From Ooceraea biroi (lineage: Eukaryota; Arthropoda; Insecta; Hymenoptera; Formicidae): 64,000 nt of DNA. A program made the translations under genes and the position numbers. Each line of letters starts with the position of its first letter. Positions within the stretch are counted from its first letter, which is position 1. Under the pieces are notes generated by a model, which worked only from the letters and a program-made list of their open reading frames with translations, did no database searches and was not told the origin of the DNA. The DNA is taken from positions 13,057,971-13,121,970 of the forward strand of contig NC_039513.1 of assembly GCF_003672135.1 (NCBI RefSeq). The letters run 5' to 3'. This document shows, in pieces, positions 47,714 through 60,846 of this stretch.

Positions 47714-50700
47714 TTGGTGCGTGAGAACAGCGAACGATCGCGGAACGCCGCCGTGCATGTCAAAAGTCGGTAACGAAACCTGTTATTTTTTAATACCCGA
47801 TCATTTGCCGACTTTTATTATCGCAGTCGACTGCGCAGCCGAGGCATTGGGCAAACTTTCTTACGAGGATTATCGGTCGGCGGCCAAGTCTGGCGTTTCT
47901 TTATCGGAAGTACAAGAACCCGCGCTTAGAAGTACGGAGTACTTCTCGGCCTGATCCGATTAAATAATGATTTTCTTCTTGTCGATAATCGTAAACGTAT
48001 TATTTTATTTTATTTTATAACATTTTTCCTGGAAAGGAATAATTAATTATTTATCTCGTACTAATTATGTAAAATTTTATAATAGTTGTGACGTAAACGC
48101 GCGAACGTTGGCGGAGCCAAGAAATAAAAGTTTATCGAAACGTCGATATGTTTTGTTCATTGAGATATAAAATCATTTGTTCGTCACTTAAGCGGACAAT
48201 AAGTAAAAGCGAACCGGCAGTACGCAATATCTCGATATGCTTAGCTCGATTCAGTGAGCAGACATGAATCCGAGAGGCATAACAAAGGGATTTCGCTATC
48301 GTCGAGGAAATAGGGCGTGGTTGGAAAACAGCAATTGAAAGGTCGCGGATTAATACGAGCCAGTTTTATCCCAGACGAGAAAACGACTCGTAAATTGTCT
48401 GTGCAACTACGGAGGTATACTTCTACGGGGGTACACGTTTGTGTTTTACGGCGCGAATCAATTCTTCGACAGCGGATCGAATCCCACGTAACGGCACATC
48501 GCTCGGGTTAATCGCCAATAATCGTACCCGTCGATCTTATTTTCCTGCCGCAGATCTTATCGCGTGTATTAGAAAATTAACTTGATCGGTGATATCACGT
48601 TGATGATTAACCCAATGCCGCAATCAAGTATCAGCAACAGGATTTACACGTACTTATTTATTTCTCATTTATTAATCATTTTTTAAGTAACTTTTAAATA
48701 ATTTCTTTGAAATACAAAATTAGAGTGAACAATTTTTGGAAGGGAAAAATCCAACACCTATGCATACGACTAATATTTAATCGCAAGAGATTGGCACGTA
48801 TTCGTACGGGCACGTTATTCGGATCATCGATTTCGCGGCGAAGGCTCGTTTGACTTCTTCAGGATCCTCGCGTTCATGCGATTCTTTACGTGCTTCTCTT
48901 GGCCAACCGGTCTACTGAACTCCGACCCGTTACGTCGCGCACCGTTGCACCGGGAGTCAGCGTGTCAGCTGTAAGCCATTGCACGGGTTTTGTTCATCGA
49001 TCGATTGCGTTAAAGACCGAGTCCAAAGTCGACGGCGCATGTTTGTGCAACTTGGCCGTGAACAATGCACGCCAACCGGCTATCCCAGGCGGACCCAGGC
49101 GTACCGTGTGCTTCCACCGGACCGTTCCACGTGGAGAACACTCGATCGACGGAGACGCGGTTGACGTATGCAAACGTATGCGCGGCTATTTTTTCCCGCC
49201 CATAGATGGAAATCGCGTGACTGCATCGTGAGATCTGCCGCATCTGCAGTCCCGCGACTCCGACAACGAGTATGCTAATTTCCCGGTCGCTGCACTCCGG
49301 TTTTCCGATATGCCGATAACCACTGACGTTTGCGGACGTGTATAGACCGCGAAAGTCGGCCGATCTAGTAGGAACTACTTCTGCTCGCCCCGGCGAGCCA
49401 CTTTGTAGCTCGTGGACTTTTACCAGTCCAGCTGTCGAACTTTTAACTTCTTCTTTAATCGCCGCGGGATGATCGATGTTCCCGCGATGTGACTCTGCTG
49501 CGAAAGCGACGTATTACTCGCCTTCTTTGATATTTTTATTCGAGGCATTTTATTTGTTTTTGGAATCCGCGATTGTTTCGTTTGTTGGCGTCAATTTCAT
49601 TCGCAGAAAAACCGGTGGTGCTTCGAGAAGCCGTTATGCGCGATTCTAACTCACGTTGCATCCGTGGTGCGTGTCAATGAACGTCGAGTTCGTTGTTTGC
49701 TTAAGCGCAGGCATGCAGAAGCATGCAGAAGCATCGCGTTAGGACTCGGCGGCGACACGACGCGATTGTGCGTATCGCGACACATTTTTCCGTTCCGCTT
49801 CTTGATGATCCACTTTGCGGTTTCGTGATGCTGACTTTATCAAGTTCAGAGCGGCTCGCCGGATGTGACGCAACGCGTGGATCTCCTGTGTGTCCACGCG
49901 ATTAATTTCTCATAAATATATTTTGTTTATTGCTTGGCATGGAACAGATATTACTCGCTAGGCAGATTTGATCTTTTGTAATATTCGCGAAGAAGATTCA
50001 CGCGCGTAAAACCCCCAAGCCGATTTCCGGTAAAAAATAATTCCGGCTTTTAAGAGCCGTCAATTTATACTTGGTTGCTCCGAAACGTTGAAAGACCGAA
50101 CGGCTTCGATCATCGTAATCGCGCGTAATTGACGTACGTGACGCTTCCTCGTTTTTTTCGCGTTGAATGGAACAGCCGGAAGTGACATCAGGCGGGTGTT
50201 CGTCCGTGCGTCGGATTGCAATGAGTTCTGCGGAAAAGTGCTCGCGACACACGTGTCCTACAATGCCAGCCAGTCGTCATTAAGTAACGGTCGGCACAAA
50301 TGCATTGTCGAGGACGCGATCAATTGAGATGGCAATTTGCTGCGCGAGGTTGCCGCCGGAATTGAGCGTTAAATTGCGCGGGGGTGAAACCGGCTAAAAT
50401 TTGCATGCCACCTTAATTGAAAAGGAAGCACGGTCGACTAGGGAAATGCCTGCGCGTGTTATCTAACCTAATGCATCGCGAAATTTGCGGCAAGAACTTT
50501 TTATTTTTGGATTTTTGGAAACGTAAAGCGAATGTTCTCCCCGATATTTATTTGTTAACATTTATGATGTTAAAAATGTAATTTTATATGTAATATATAA
50601 AATTATACTTACAGTGATAAATGTACTTTTGTAAGTAATATGTTTAATGATAATATATACACGCACATCGTCGAGATTTATTATAATTATTAGGAGCCGT

Positions 50701-51214
50701 GATTGCGCATGAGACTCCACATAATCTTTTACATACGAGGAAGCGTGAGATAAAAGATGCGTCCATCTGGTTAGCACGTTGGAAACGCTGCGACTGCGCT
50801 TCCGAGGAGCAACGAACTCAGCGATTAATTGCAACAGCTGATTAGCGACATACGCGTGCGCGCGCGTGCGATAACGTAATAACGCAATTAATCTCGTGAT
50901 TGTGATTAATCGACGCGTCATACTTTCTACTTTCGCGATCGCCGCGTTACACAATAGACGTAATTCTTTCTCGTAATTTTTTCCCGCGTGAGTCATCGTG
51001 ATCTCCGAGCATCCGCAAGTGTAGCAACGAATCATGATTATAACGCGCGGGTTTGTCAGCGAATTGAAATTTTTCTTTTAATCGAAATATTTGAATTCGA
51101 TTAAATAGCATACATCATGTCGACATTGATTTGATAACGGTGCGATAACGCTTTCTATTTTCTCAGTGAAAGGTTTCCGTGTTTGAAAGTTGCATTTTCT
51201 TTATTCTTGCATAC

Positions 51215-51232
51215 ATATATATATATATATAT
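51215..51232. repeat. (AT)n microsatellite
   Basis: About nine uninterrupted AT units, followed by a T-rich stretch. Confidence 0.9.
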
Positions 51233-54200
51233 TTTTTATATATTCTTTAGACTTTCTGGTTTTTCGGATTCGCTAATTAAACAATTTACGATTACTCAGA
51301 GAAATACAGTGTATCGCGCTTTCTAATCTTCTCGTAAAATCACGAGATTTTCTAATATATTATTTTTCAGCAGCAGACAAGAACGCACGAACAACGCATG
51401 AGAAATACACAATGTCACTTGACTGATTCTCGTCGTGCAACTTTCCAACGAGATATTCCGTATAATTCACTTATCTGATCCCGATGATTATAGAATCCGC
51501 GACGGTACGCGCCGTCATTATCGATGCTTAATCAAGCTTGCGGTCAAATTTGCCAGCGCTGTTCGCGGTCTGCCTTCTCGAGAGCGTCGCGTCCCGTCAC
51601 GATGTCCTGTCTCGTCGCGAAAATTGCAAACCGCAGAAGGCAGTTACGACGAGATGAACGTTTCCGCTTTGGCGAAACGACGGAATTTTCGTCTCTGCCG
51701 AATGCCACGCGGAGCTGCTAACGTCGCTATTTGCCACTGATTGCGCCCGCGAGTTAATTAACATCGCCCGTCCGATTGGCTGTCGCTTTCTCGGATCATT
51801 TCGGCCTAGAAATCGTGCGACATGTGTTTAATTGATTCGATTGACGCGCTCTGTCAATTTGCACGAGGTATCTTTCCAGAAATGGCGAAGTGGAAACTTC
51901 TCGAGGGCGTCGTCGACGATTAACTGACTTTGATAAATTAAATCGAGACAAATAAAAATATAAAATTTTCTGATTATTAAATTTATGTGTGTAATTCACT
52001 TATATTAATTTCAAAATTTTTCCTTGTGACGAGACTTTTCTTATACGAGACACATAAAGAGCGATAACCCTGCAGCCTTCGTTTCAATCGGACTTGCCGT
52101 TGCATCAATCTGCATAATTACACCACTAAGGATAAAGATCATGCTCCATTGTCAGCATAGGAACGGAGTCGCGCGACCTAGTTGCCTTCGTCACCTATGC
52201 ACGCACGTGTGCGTAGGGATAGTTGGGCCCGATCCGCGCGAACAATGGGCCGCACAAAGGACGACGCATCCGTAATCCGCAAAAATGTATCCCTTTGACA
52301 GCGCGATTGCGCCACCCTTCCACCTTCTCCCCGATCCCTTTAAAAGCTAGTTTGTTGCGCGGCTAGGCAGGCGGCCCGACATCCCTCGAGAGATCCTACG
52401 ACCTTTGCGACCCGCCGCCATTAAGGTCGCCTTTACCGAGCCTTCGTTGCAGCTTGTTTGCTTGAACTAGCGAACGAACACCATCGACGCTGCATCCGAT
52501 CAGACGCTCCCCTTTCTCGCTACATCTGCATAATTCATCGAATCGATCTGACGAGCTCCCTGTCTGTTCTCCTCTGATAGTTTATTTAGAGAGACCCCGT
52601 TGGAACTCCGGAGACTGAGCTGTCCAAGTTTCGCATTGATGAAACTCGTCACTGCGATGAGAACTCGACGAGGATTCTCGCACGCTGCAAAACGCGAATA
52701 AATGTGACTTTGAAAACACATTCCTCTCAGGCTCAGTAGAGATGATGAGAAAAATCGAGAGCAGTCACCATCTCGATGCGTTTGTTCATTTAAAAATCGA
52801 TGCAGAGAGAAGCCGTTATGCAGAGAAAATTATTATAACATTGAATGTTTACGTTTTTATTTGGTGTTAATCTTTTATCAGTATTTGGCATCTTTACATT
52901 TATCCACGAATTTACGTCGAGACAGAATACACAGGTCCGTGGTGGAGCCGGCGGGAAATCCGGGACACACCCTGGTGCACGTGTTCCATTGGCGGTAATC
53001 TCGCGATACCGGATACTGTGCAAAACGAAATACTCGATTCTCTCTGTGATCGTGCGTGCTTGCCGCGGTCCGAGAGCGTGAATCGGCCTGGCGTGCTCGC
53101 GCCGAGCGTCGAGTCAGCCTCGACATAGAGATCACAGGCTGCTTCTTCCAGGCTGCGTTCCTTCTTGGTTCCCTCCTTAGAACTCGTGGATGAGTCACGT
53201 TTGCTATGGCGGAGACCCGTGAACTCCTGCCTCGTCACCCGCCGAGAGATTAACGACCCTGGCTGTCCCTCCTCCTCCCTCGCGTACCGGAAACCGATCC
53301 TCCGATGTCACCTGGATGGAGCAGGATAGAGATATTATAGTTAGAGGCTTTCTGGGTCATTCGCGAATTTCCGGAGAACATTAGCGGCTAATATTGTTGA
53401 GCCTGTTGTGAATTTCGATTTTATACGCTTACAAATCTTGCCATTGCTTTCTGAATCTAATATTTTTTTTACTAGAAATTACTGATTTTTATATATAATT
53501 ACTGAACATTGTTGAAACACAAAATGCAGCTAACTCCTTCCTTACAAGGATCGATACTGGTATCTCGTATACGCATTAGCAACTTCAAACATTGTAGATT
53601 TGAACGCGTATGTCACTCTGACGTGTCAATTCAGCGCGACTTGAAACGTCAAAGGTTCGGTTCATTAATTTCGCTAATTGCCCCCCATCGATAGCATTAA
53701 TGTACGTCGTACATCGGCGCGTCAGTAAGCCACGGTGCGATCGCAATTTCCGCTTTAATGAAAATTGGCGTCTTGTTTGAGGAGAGCATCGTGCAGGACA
53801 AGAGAGAAAAAGAGAGAAGACGTGCAAGAACACGTGCATTCGTGGTAATTGCGTTTTCGCCTCGCGGCTTGCACTTTCCGCGCAAACGTTTGCCGAGCCT
53901 TCGGAGGTAAACACGTTTCCCGGCTATTCTTGCCGATGCTATTCTTTTCCACGTTGGCGCCAGCCTATAGCTGTCGCAGGGTTATTTAAAGTCCCTCCCC
54001 TAGCGCAATTTTCGGCGTTCTCGCTCCAGAGCCAATATCTCTTCCCCGAATCCTCGCGAGAGGAGAACTTCCCTTCCCAGTAAAGGTTTACCGCTCATCG
54101 GGACTCTCGTCTTTGCCTTTGTCTCCCTCAAAGTAAACGATCAAGCATCCATGTGTAAATCATCCCTGCGTTTGCAATAGAAAATTGTTCCCGGCGACGA

Positions 54201-56944
54201 ATCGCGTTAATTGCATCCAGGGTCGACGGGGAAATATGATATTACAGCTCGGAAATGACGCGATCGTCCTTTCACGTTGAAACCGCGAGACGACAATTAT
54301 GTCATTGCTCGTTCTCATTCTCGTTGCCGCCGCGCTTAATGTTCCCAACGATCGCTCCCGCAATCTTGCGATAAAAATCACGGATATAGCGCGCGTGTCC
54401 GTGAATGGAGTGGCGAGTGCAGCGTGCGAGTGCGGTGCACACGGTTGCGGTGCCAGAACTAGGGCATCCGGCGCGGTAAAAGCGTTATTATGTGTGCACA
54501 GCAGAGGCCGCGATGAATAATACAGGCGTGTGCCTGAGATCGGTGACGCTGAATTATGCCGGTTTTCCCTCGCGAAACGCCTGGTCGGGACGGCCGGGAA
54601 AGTAGACCGCGCGAGAGTCTGGGAAAACTCGTGTGCTTATTAATTTTCGCAGTTTGTTTATCGTTCGGCGAGACGAGCGCGTGCCTCTATTAATTAATTA
54701 CGAAGCCAATTAAGCGGCTGTGGTCTCCTCTCTCGAGTTCGTTTACGGTCGCGTAACGGCGAGATTGCAGTCGCGATATCTCGCGGTTAAGTGACTGGAA
54801 ACGAGAAATCCTCGCCAGTCCGCATAATAACCGGCGAATTTAACTTTTAACCGTGACGAGAACTTGTTACCCCAGATAAGTCTTCGAATCAATGTTCTAT
54901 TTTCCTGTCTGCGTTCTCGATGGCGAACGTGGAGATCCGAAGCGCCTATGATAAAGCATTCTAAAGTATTTATCACCGATAAATACTTATCATAATTATG
55001 CATGATAATTAAGCATTAGTTATGTGATACTATACTTGGCGCCTTTCACTCGCCACTTTTCACCGAAATACCTTGCCATTAGGGAATGAATCATCGCCGT
55101 TAATCGCGTTGACAACGGCAAATCATTATTTCACGCCAAACTGTACATGCGTGTGCGCGCGTTCGTGTGTGCGTTGGAACATTCGTCATTTGCTGCCAAC
55201 AAGGCCGGCAATAAAAGTAACGGTGGCGGCAATAAAGCGCCTTCCGATATTATCTGCTGTGCTTACCGTCAAGCTCCTTTCTCCTTATATCCGTCCTCTT
55301 GGGCGGAGGGAGGCGTAGCCCTTACATGCGTGCGTCATGCGATGGAAAACGAGATGATAAGAAATAGAGCGTGCACTTACTACACGCATTACGTATGCCG
55401 ACTCGACGGAACAAAAGCTGATATTATAACGGTGGATAAAATAAACGATGAATCACGCACGGTGTGGCAGTAACTCTCGAAATCTTCGGTCCCCTGCCTC
55501 CCCCATTCATTCCGGCGAAATACGTAATTAAGGCGGCGTTGAGTCAAAACTAATCCCTATGAATCAACTTGTGAATAAGGATCACCGCACTGCCCTTTCA
55601 GTCTTTTATTAGTAATGTGCTTTGCGAGCGAGCAAAGTTTAGCGTCGACCAGGCCGACCAAATGTCTAACATGGATGTCGAGTACTGATTAACAATCAAG
55701 CTTTGAAAAAAGAACAGAGAAAAAGAGAGAGAAATCGCGTTTCGTAAAACTGTTATATAATTATGAAATTATTCAGGATTATAATTTTTAAATTTAATAA
55801 TTACGCTGAAATGGTTTTTCTATATTTTCCCGGCAGCCGTAAATTCGCGATTTATTCCTCGTCGCGGTGAAAGTTAGCGCACGTAGCAAGTGCTTGTGTA
55901 ATAGGGCGAATTATTTTATTTTTAATCATTTATTTTACGATTCATTGCATCTATCTATAGTTTAATTGTTACAATTATAATTTTTTCATAGTGTTTTCCT
56001 TCTGGGACGTATTTTGCATCTTGCAAGATTAATGCGCGTCCGCGGTGATTCCGAATGGCGAGCAGAGTCACTTTCGTTCGAGTAAAACTCGAGAGTGCGC
56101 GAGTTCCCGGATTCAACTGCTAATCCGGAATATCCCGTAAGCTTCCCCTCTCTCCGCGCGCTCGAGCAAGCACGATATCTGCATTTCGTGCGTCAACATC
56201 CGATAAACAAGGGAGCCCCCCTCGGAAAACGAGCGAGCGTGCGAGCGAATGAAAGTCTCGGCCTGCGAAAGTAAAAAGACGCCTGCAGCTTCTCTCGAAA
56301 TGTAGGAACAGAAACCGAACACTCGAATTCCCGGCCGCTGCGAAGGGGGTCCACCGTGGTTTTTCTGGGGCATCATCATCGTTTTTTCGACACGCCGCGT
56401 GTTTCTTGCGGACCCTCTATTTATCACTGTCCCTCGGTCTAACGCTCGGTACTCGTTCCGAGCGTGATCCGGTGCAGCTGAGCAGCTACTTTTTCGTCCC
56501 GAGGAACCGTTACTCGCCGCGATCCGCCCCGAACGACCCAGCAAATAGGATGATAAGGATAAAGAGCGGCGCCACCGAGACGTCACGTCGCTGCTTAATT
56601 AGTAATTGATGCACTCCCGCGACTGGTTGGGCTCGTACAAATCGACCGAACGTTGCCGATACACTCCTCCGAGATAATCGGTGCCTGTAGTTGAAATTAT
56701 TGCGAAGAAGAGACGAAACAATAACGTAAAAAGAGCGAAGCATTGAGCGAGCAGTGATATTATTTATTACGAATAATGCATAATATTATAATTAATTCTA
56801 TAATCTCGAATAATAGAGGAGAACAATAAAGCATTATCAGCGCTGCGGTAATTAATTCTACAATTAATAACAATTAGAGCGTAAGGAATTTTTTAAAATT
56901 AATCTGACGCGACTCGACAGCTTGATTTGCATTAGAACGTGATG

Positions 56945-56980
56945 CTGACCGCCTCCCCTTCTTTTCTGTTTCAGGTGAGT
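56945..56980 (+). other. candidate recursive splice site (ratcheting point)
   Basis: In order: CTGAC, a textbook branch site, at 56945-56949; a nearly pure pyrimidine tract (GCCTCCCCTTCTTTTCTG); TTTCAG ending at 56974; then directly GTGAGT at 56975-56980. The branch adenosine at 56948 is 26 nt from the AG. A strong 3' splice site fused to a strong 5' splice site with no exon is the ratcheting-point signature. It lies about 17.8 kb downstream of the presumed donor at 39145 on the same strand. A weak later donor-like GTGAAC near 57089 could alternatively define a small exon. Confidence 0.65.
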
Positions 56981-58489
56981 GCAAAGAAAGGACTTGTGGT
57001 CTGAATGAACGAGCCACACAATGCCCACGCCCGTTCTGGGAAGTATACGCCTCTGTTTTCCATTTCGTTCGAAACAAGCGCATCCATGGTGAACAATGGT
57101 CCATGGAAACGCCGCTACTACCAAGCGATTGTCCGCGTTGCGCTTTGCGCTATTTGCGTGGAAGGAAAAACCTGACTGCTTCATGGTGCGTCTGGTGAAA
57201 CTGAACGCACATCGCCACGCGCGATGATAGAGACCAGAAAATCGATTGAAAGTCTATTTTCAACTACAACAAACCGCCAGGAATAACAATATAACGAACC
57301 GTGTATTCTATTTCAAAGAGAGCAACGCACTCCTGCATCCAGCTTAACAATCCCGCTCGCGTTATCAATAAAATTAACTGACACGCCTGAAACTATCCAT
57401 TATGAGCGCGCGATGAAATTCATTTTCCTCGCCGCTGATGAGAAAAACCGTTAATACGCACGATACCAAAATCCGCGAAAATATGAGCTTTTCCAAACAA
57501 CGCGGCGCACCACTCGACGTGCACGCTTTGTTGCAAAAAAACTCGGATCGCACCCACACGCACACTTCAATTTGGGACTCGGCGACTCCGACTCCGAGTT
57601 TACTCGCACGGATTTTATTGCGGCTTTAATCCAGCGCGACGAACTCGCCTCCGCGGAATCGTCATCTCGCGACGAGGGATGCTGCTTTACAGCTGCACTC
57701 ATGCCGCCGCTCGCCACGCAGCAACGGATCTCTAAATACGCGTCGGTGCGGTTTTATTAGACGGCGGAGGAAAGGAAGAGAGAGGGACTCTGATACTTTT
57801 GTATCTCGCGAGAGTACATGTTCATGCGCGCGCGGCAGTCGGCGCGAACGGCGTATCGCATGTGATCCACGCCTCTTCCACGCGCTATCGCGAAGAAGCA
57901 GATGCACGAATAATTAATCGAGTCTGTCGCAATGAGCCGGCTGCGTTTATCGGCTGCTTCACAAATTACGCAAATACGAGGCGAGGCGCGGCCGAGCTCT
58001 CTTTCCCGGCCACGGGGTACCGGTACCGGTCAAGGTGACGGCGACTTCAATTTCAAATTGCAGGAACCAACAAGTTGCGCGGGTAACTTGAAGAGCATTC
58101 AGTTACGATAGTTTACAACGTGTAATTCGGGGGGATTTATTGGCGACTTGTACCTGCATTAACTTCTGGTGGAAGAAACGAAAGCAGACGCGCCAGAAGG
58201 CGAGATCCAAGTCGGAGCGAAACTTCATGGACAAGAACGCTCTCAAGATCGAAGATCGTAGTACGTGGAACAATAAGAATTGAGTTTTGTTATAATTCCT
58301 GTAATATGCGTAGGTCGCATTGTCGAGGTTTGTCTTACCTCCGCGGTGAACGGGAAATCGATTCCCCGCGAAGGAACGGCAGCGATACTCTCCGTCCTCT
58401 GTGTAACTTCCCGGTAGTTTTTACAACGCGTTGCACCTCTCGCGGTCGTGATTTACGACGTCTCGGACTTATTCAGGACACGCTGCGGT

Positions 58490-58512
58490 TCTCTCTCTCT
58501 CTCTCTCTCTCT
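58490..58512. repeat. (CT)n microsatellite
   Basis: Eleven uninterrupted CT units after TT, followed directly by ACAG, so on the plus strand it also looks like an ideal polypyrimidine tract and 3' splice site. Confidence 0.92.
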
Positions 58513-59272
58513 ACAGCGCGTTTCTTTGTGCGCCTTGTTCGAGCAGCCGACGAGAACGACGTTAGCGCGTTGCTGAGTTTTTCTCGCGGGAAAAATAAGC
58601 GCGAGGTGCACGAGAGTGCAAAGCGCGAGTAACGCGCACGAGAGAGAAGGAGAGGAGAAACGAGGGATCGGCGCACGCGAGGGGAGATAAGGCATCGACG
58701 GGGGAAAGCATTATGACCATAAGTGTCGATGATCTCAGCCTCGCATGTGCACCGAGCGACAGAATGCAACTCTAGCCGCAGTGACTTATTGCTTAGGCAT
58801 TTAAAGGGGAAATTAATGCGTTGTCCAAGAGAGAGAGAGAGAGAAACACCGAGAGATAGGAGAGAGAATTCGGTTTGGAGAAAGAGAAACGAAAGCGAAA
58901 TGCACGTATGCGTGCCAATGTATACACGTGTGTGTATCAACTGCGTGCGGTCGCTATTGCTTAATTACTCCCGACTGGCATACTTGGGAGTACTCGGAGG
59001 TGAATGCGTCTGCAGCCTCAAGAAATCGGATCAATTACCAGTGTGGCGCGTCAGAGACTGTCGGATTGTCGCGCACAAGAACGCGTTTGCGAGAGTCCTC
59101 TCTGCTAGCGCCCTAAAGAATGAGCGAGTATCGGCCCGTTGTGTTTCCAGGCGGTTAATTTAGGTCTGCTCGTGGGAATTATCGGGCTGGCAATTGATTT
59201 CTTTCTCGAGGGGGCGCGAACGAAATTAATGTCCGTCAAAGAGCCCCGGCGGAGATAAAATGCCCGGTGCGC

Positions 59273-59287
59273 GGGGGGGGGGGGGGG
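59273..59287. repeat. poly-G run (15 G)
   Basis: Fifteen consecutive G residues within GC-rich sequence. Runs like this can form intermolecular or slipped G-quadruplexes and are often mis-sized in assemblies. Confidence 0.9.
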
Positions 59288-60446
59288 CACGGACCCGCGA
59301 GCGCATAAATGACAATGCGCCCAGTCATCAATTAAGGCCAACCGGAATTTTCTTCTCATAATGTTTCCATCGGTGGAACTTGGCCCGGTGGTTTTAATTA
59401 TCTTCGTTACAAGTACAAGATCGCTTTTCGAAGTGTGCGCGACACAAGTATGAAAGTTGCGACAAACGGTTCCGCGTGGTTGGCGTCGAGTTCAAAAATT
59501 GCGCAATTCGTCCTCGTGTTACGCACCTTGCATCTTCTCATTACAATACGTCTCACACGTGTATGTAACACCGTTTGTGTTGGTACCTAGTGTCGCGTGT
59601 GCACGCGGGACCATTCGCAGCTGCCGCACCTGCGGACTAGCGCTGTTGGTTTTTAGTGAAAAGTTTCATATTTTTCTCTGAATTAAACATTTCTTTCAGA
59701 GACAGGTGGTACATAATTAACTTACAGACCAGTGTACATATATGTTGTTTAAAACAATTTCATGCAGATTTAAGAAAAAATGGATAAAACAGTATTAGAT
59801 GCAAATATCTATATAAAGAAAGGAAATTTAAAATAAATTTTTGTTTACCCCTTTTCTCGATTTCAATAGACTATTAATATTAAAGTCGTTGCCCCACGTT
59901 CCTCTCAGACCGATCGCCATTGTGATCGGCGGCGCATTTCGCGTTCGTATGCGTGCCGGGCCAATTGAATTGCGAGCGGAATTGCGAGCGCGCATACACG
60001 TCCGCTTTCCAAGATACGTGCAGGTGCATCGTTTCATTCTGCGCGAGAACTCGCTTCGCCGACTCGCGCGGAATTGCGATGCATGCGATGCATACGCATG
60101 GTTCCTCCGGTTTCTCGATTTCTGTTCATGTCCGTACGACGAGGCGGTCGCACCTCAGCGATTGAAATTTCAATGATCACGCGCCGTTCAATCATTCGCG
60201 TAATTGTCGACCGCACGTCGACGGTCGCTCCGGATAATCAAGCTCGATTTGTCTCGGCCATGTCGCAGTCCCATGAATCGTCCCCGAATATCCGAACCGA
60301 GTACGGGATCCAGTTTTATACGAGTCATCGTTTCGTCTCGCCGTAATCGTCGCTCGTTTCTCCTCGCTTTCCTTTTCTCTCGCTCTCGAGATCGGCATGT
60401 GTTCCCATGCACCTGCGTCATCTCTTCCGCCCGGAGCAGAACGAGC

Positions 60447-60497
60447 GATTACAAGGACGAGGACGAGGATGATGATGACGACGACGATGACGACGAG
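60447..60497. repeat. (GAC/GAT/GAG)n trinucleotide run
   Basis: About 15 GAN trinucleotide units (GAC, GAG and GAT). In one frame it would read as an acidic Asp/Glu run and in the antisense as poly-Ser, which explains the apparent ORFs on both strands here. Confidence 0.85.
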
Positions 60498-60846
60498 TTT
60501 ACGATCGTCCTCGCGACATTCTCGGCGAAACGCATCTGCCGGGAAATTGTGAGGGTCGCGTGCCCGGTTGCGCTCCAATTACGCTTAATTATCATCGCGA
60601 TAATCACCACCACCGGAGCGGAATTCGCGATCGTCGGCGCAGATAAACGAGTCGGACTCGCGCTCGGAGCGTGCCCGCCCATCTCCCGTTCCCTTTGTAC
60701 TTCTTGCTCACATTCGATGCGAGGAAATCGGCGAAGTTTACGCGCTTCCGTCGATGAAAGCTAATAAAGATGCTGCGTAACGGAGTTTTATTAGTGAAAA
60801 GTAACAGAGAAATAACCATGAATCAAAATCGTTGTAAAGAGGGAGA

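Larger units (their letters stand above)
46489..56944 (+). other. long non-coding stretch, presumed intron
   Basis: About 10.5 kb with no supportable gene. Contents seen are a (GCG)n run at 47692-47713, an (AT)n run at 51215-51232 in AT-rich sequence, a tandem GCATGCAGAA duplication at about 49712-49735 and CpG-rich patches near 48880-49250 and 52380-53300. Open frames are short and motif-free; the frame at 47721-47954 is the most protein-like, but nothing around it supports it. Confidence 0.45.
56981..60846 (+). other. non-coding stretch, presumed intron
   Basis: About 3.9 kb without a supportable gene. It holds a CT tract joined to an ACAG acceptor-like end (58490-58516), a GA tract (58829-58846), a 15-G run (59273-59287), short tandem GAATTGCGAGCG copies (about 59965-59990) and a GAY-trinucleotide run (60447-60497). 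Confidence 0.45.

Noticed and set aside
47721..47954. 77-codon frame with Ala/Glu-rich C-terminal part
   Set aside because: Protein-like at the end only; it starts at GTG in a GCG repeat and has no splice or regulatory context.
48450..48500. GATCGAATCCC resembling a tRNA B-box
   Set aside because: No A-box or cloverleaf pairing was found around it; no tRNA gene could be supported anywhere in the window.
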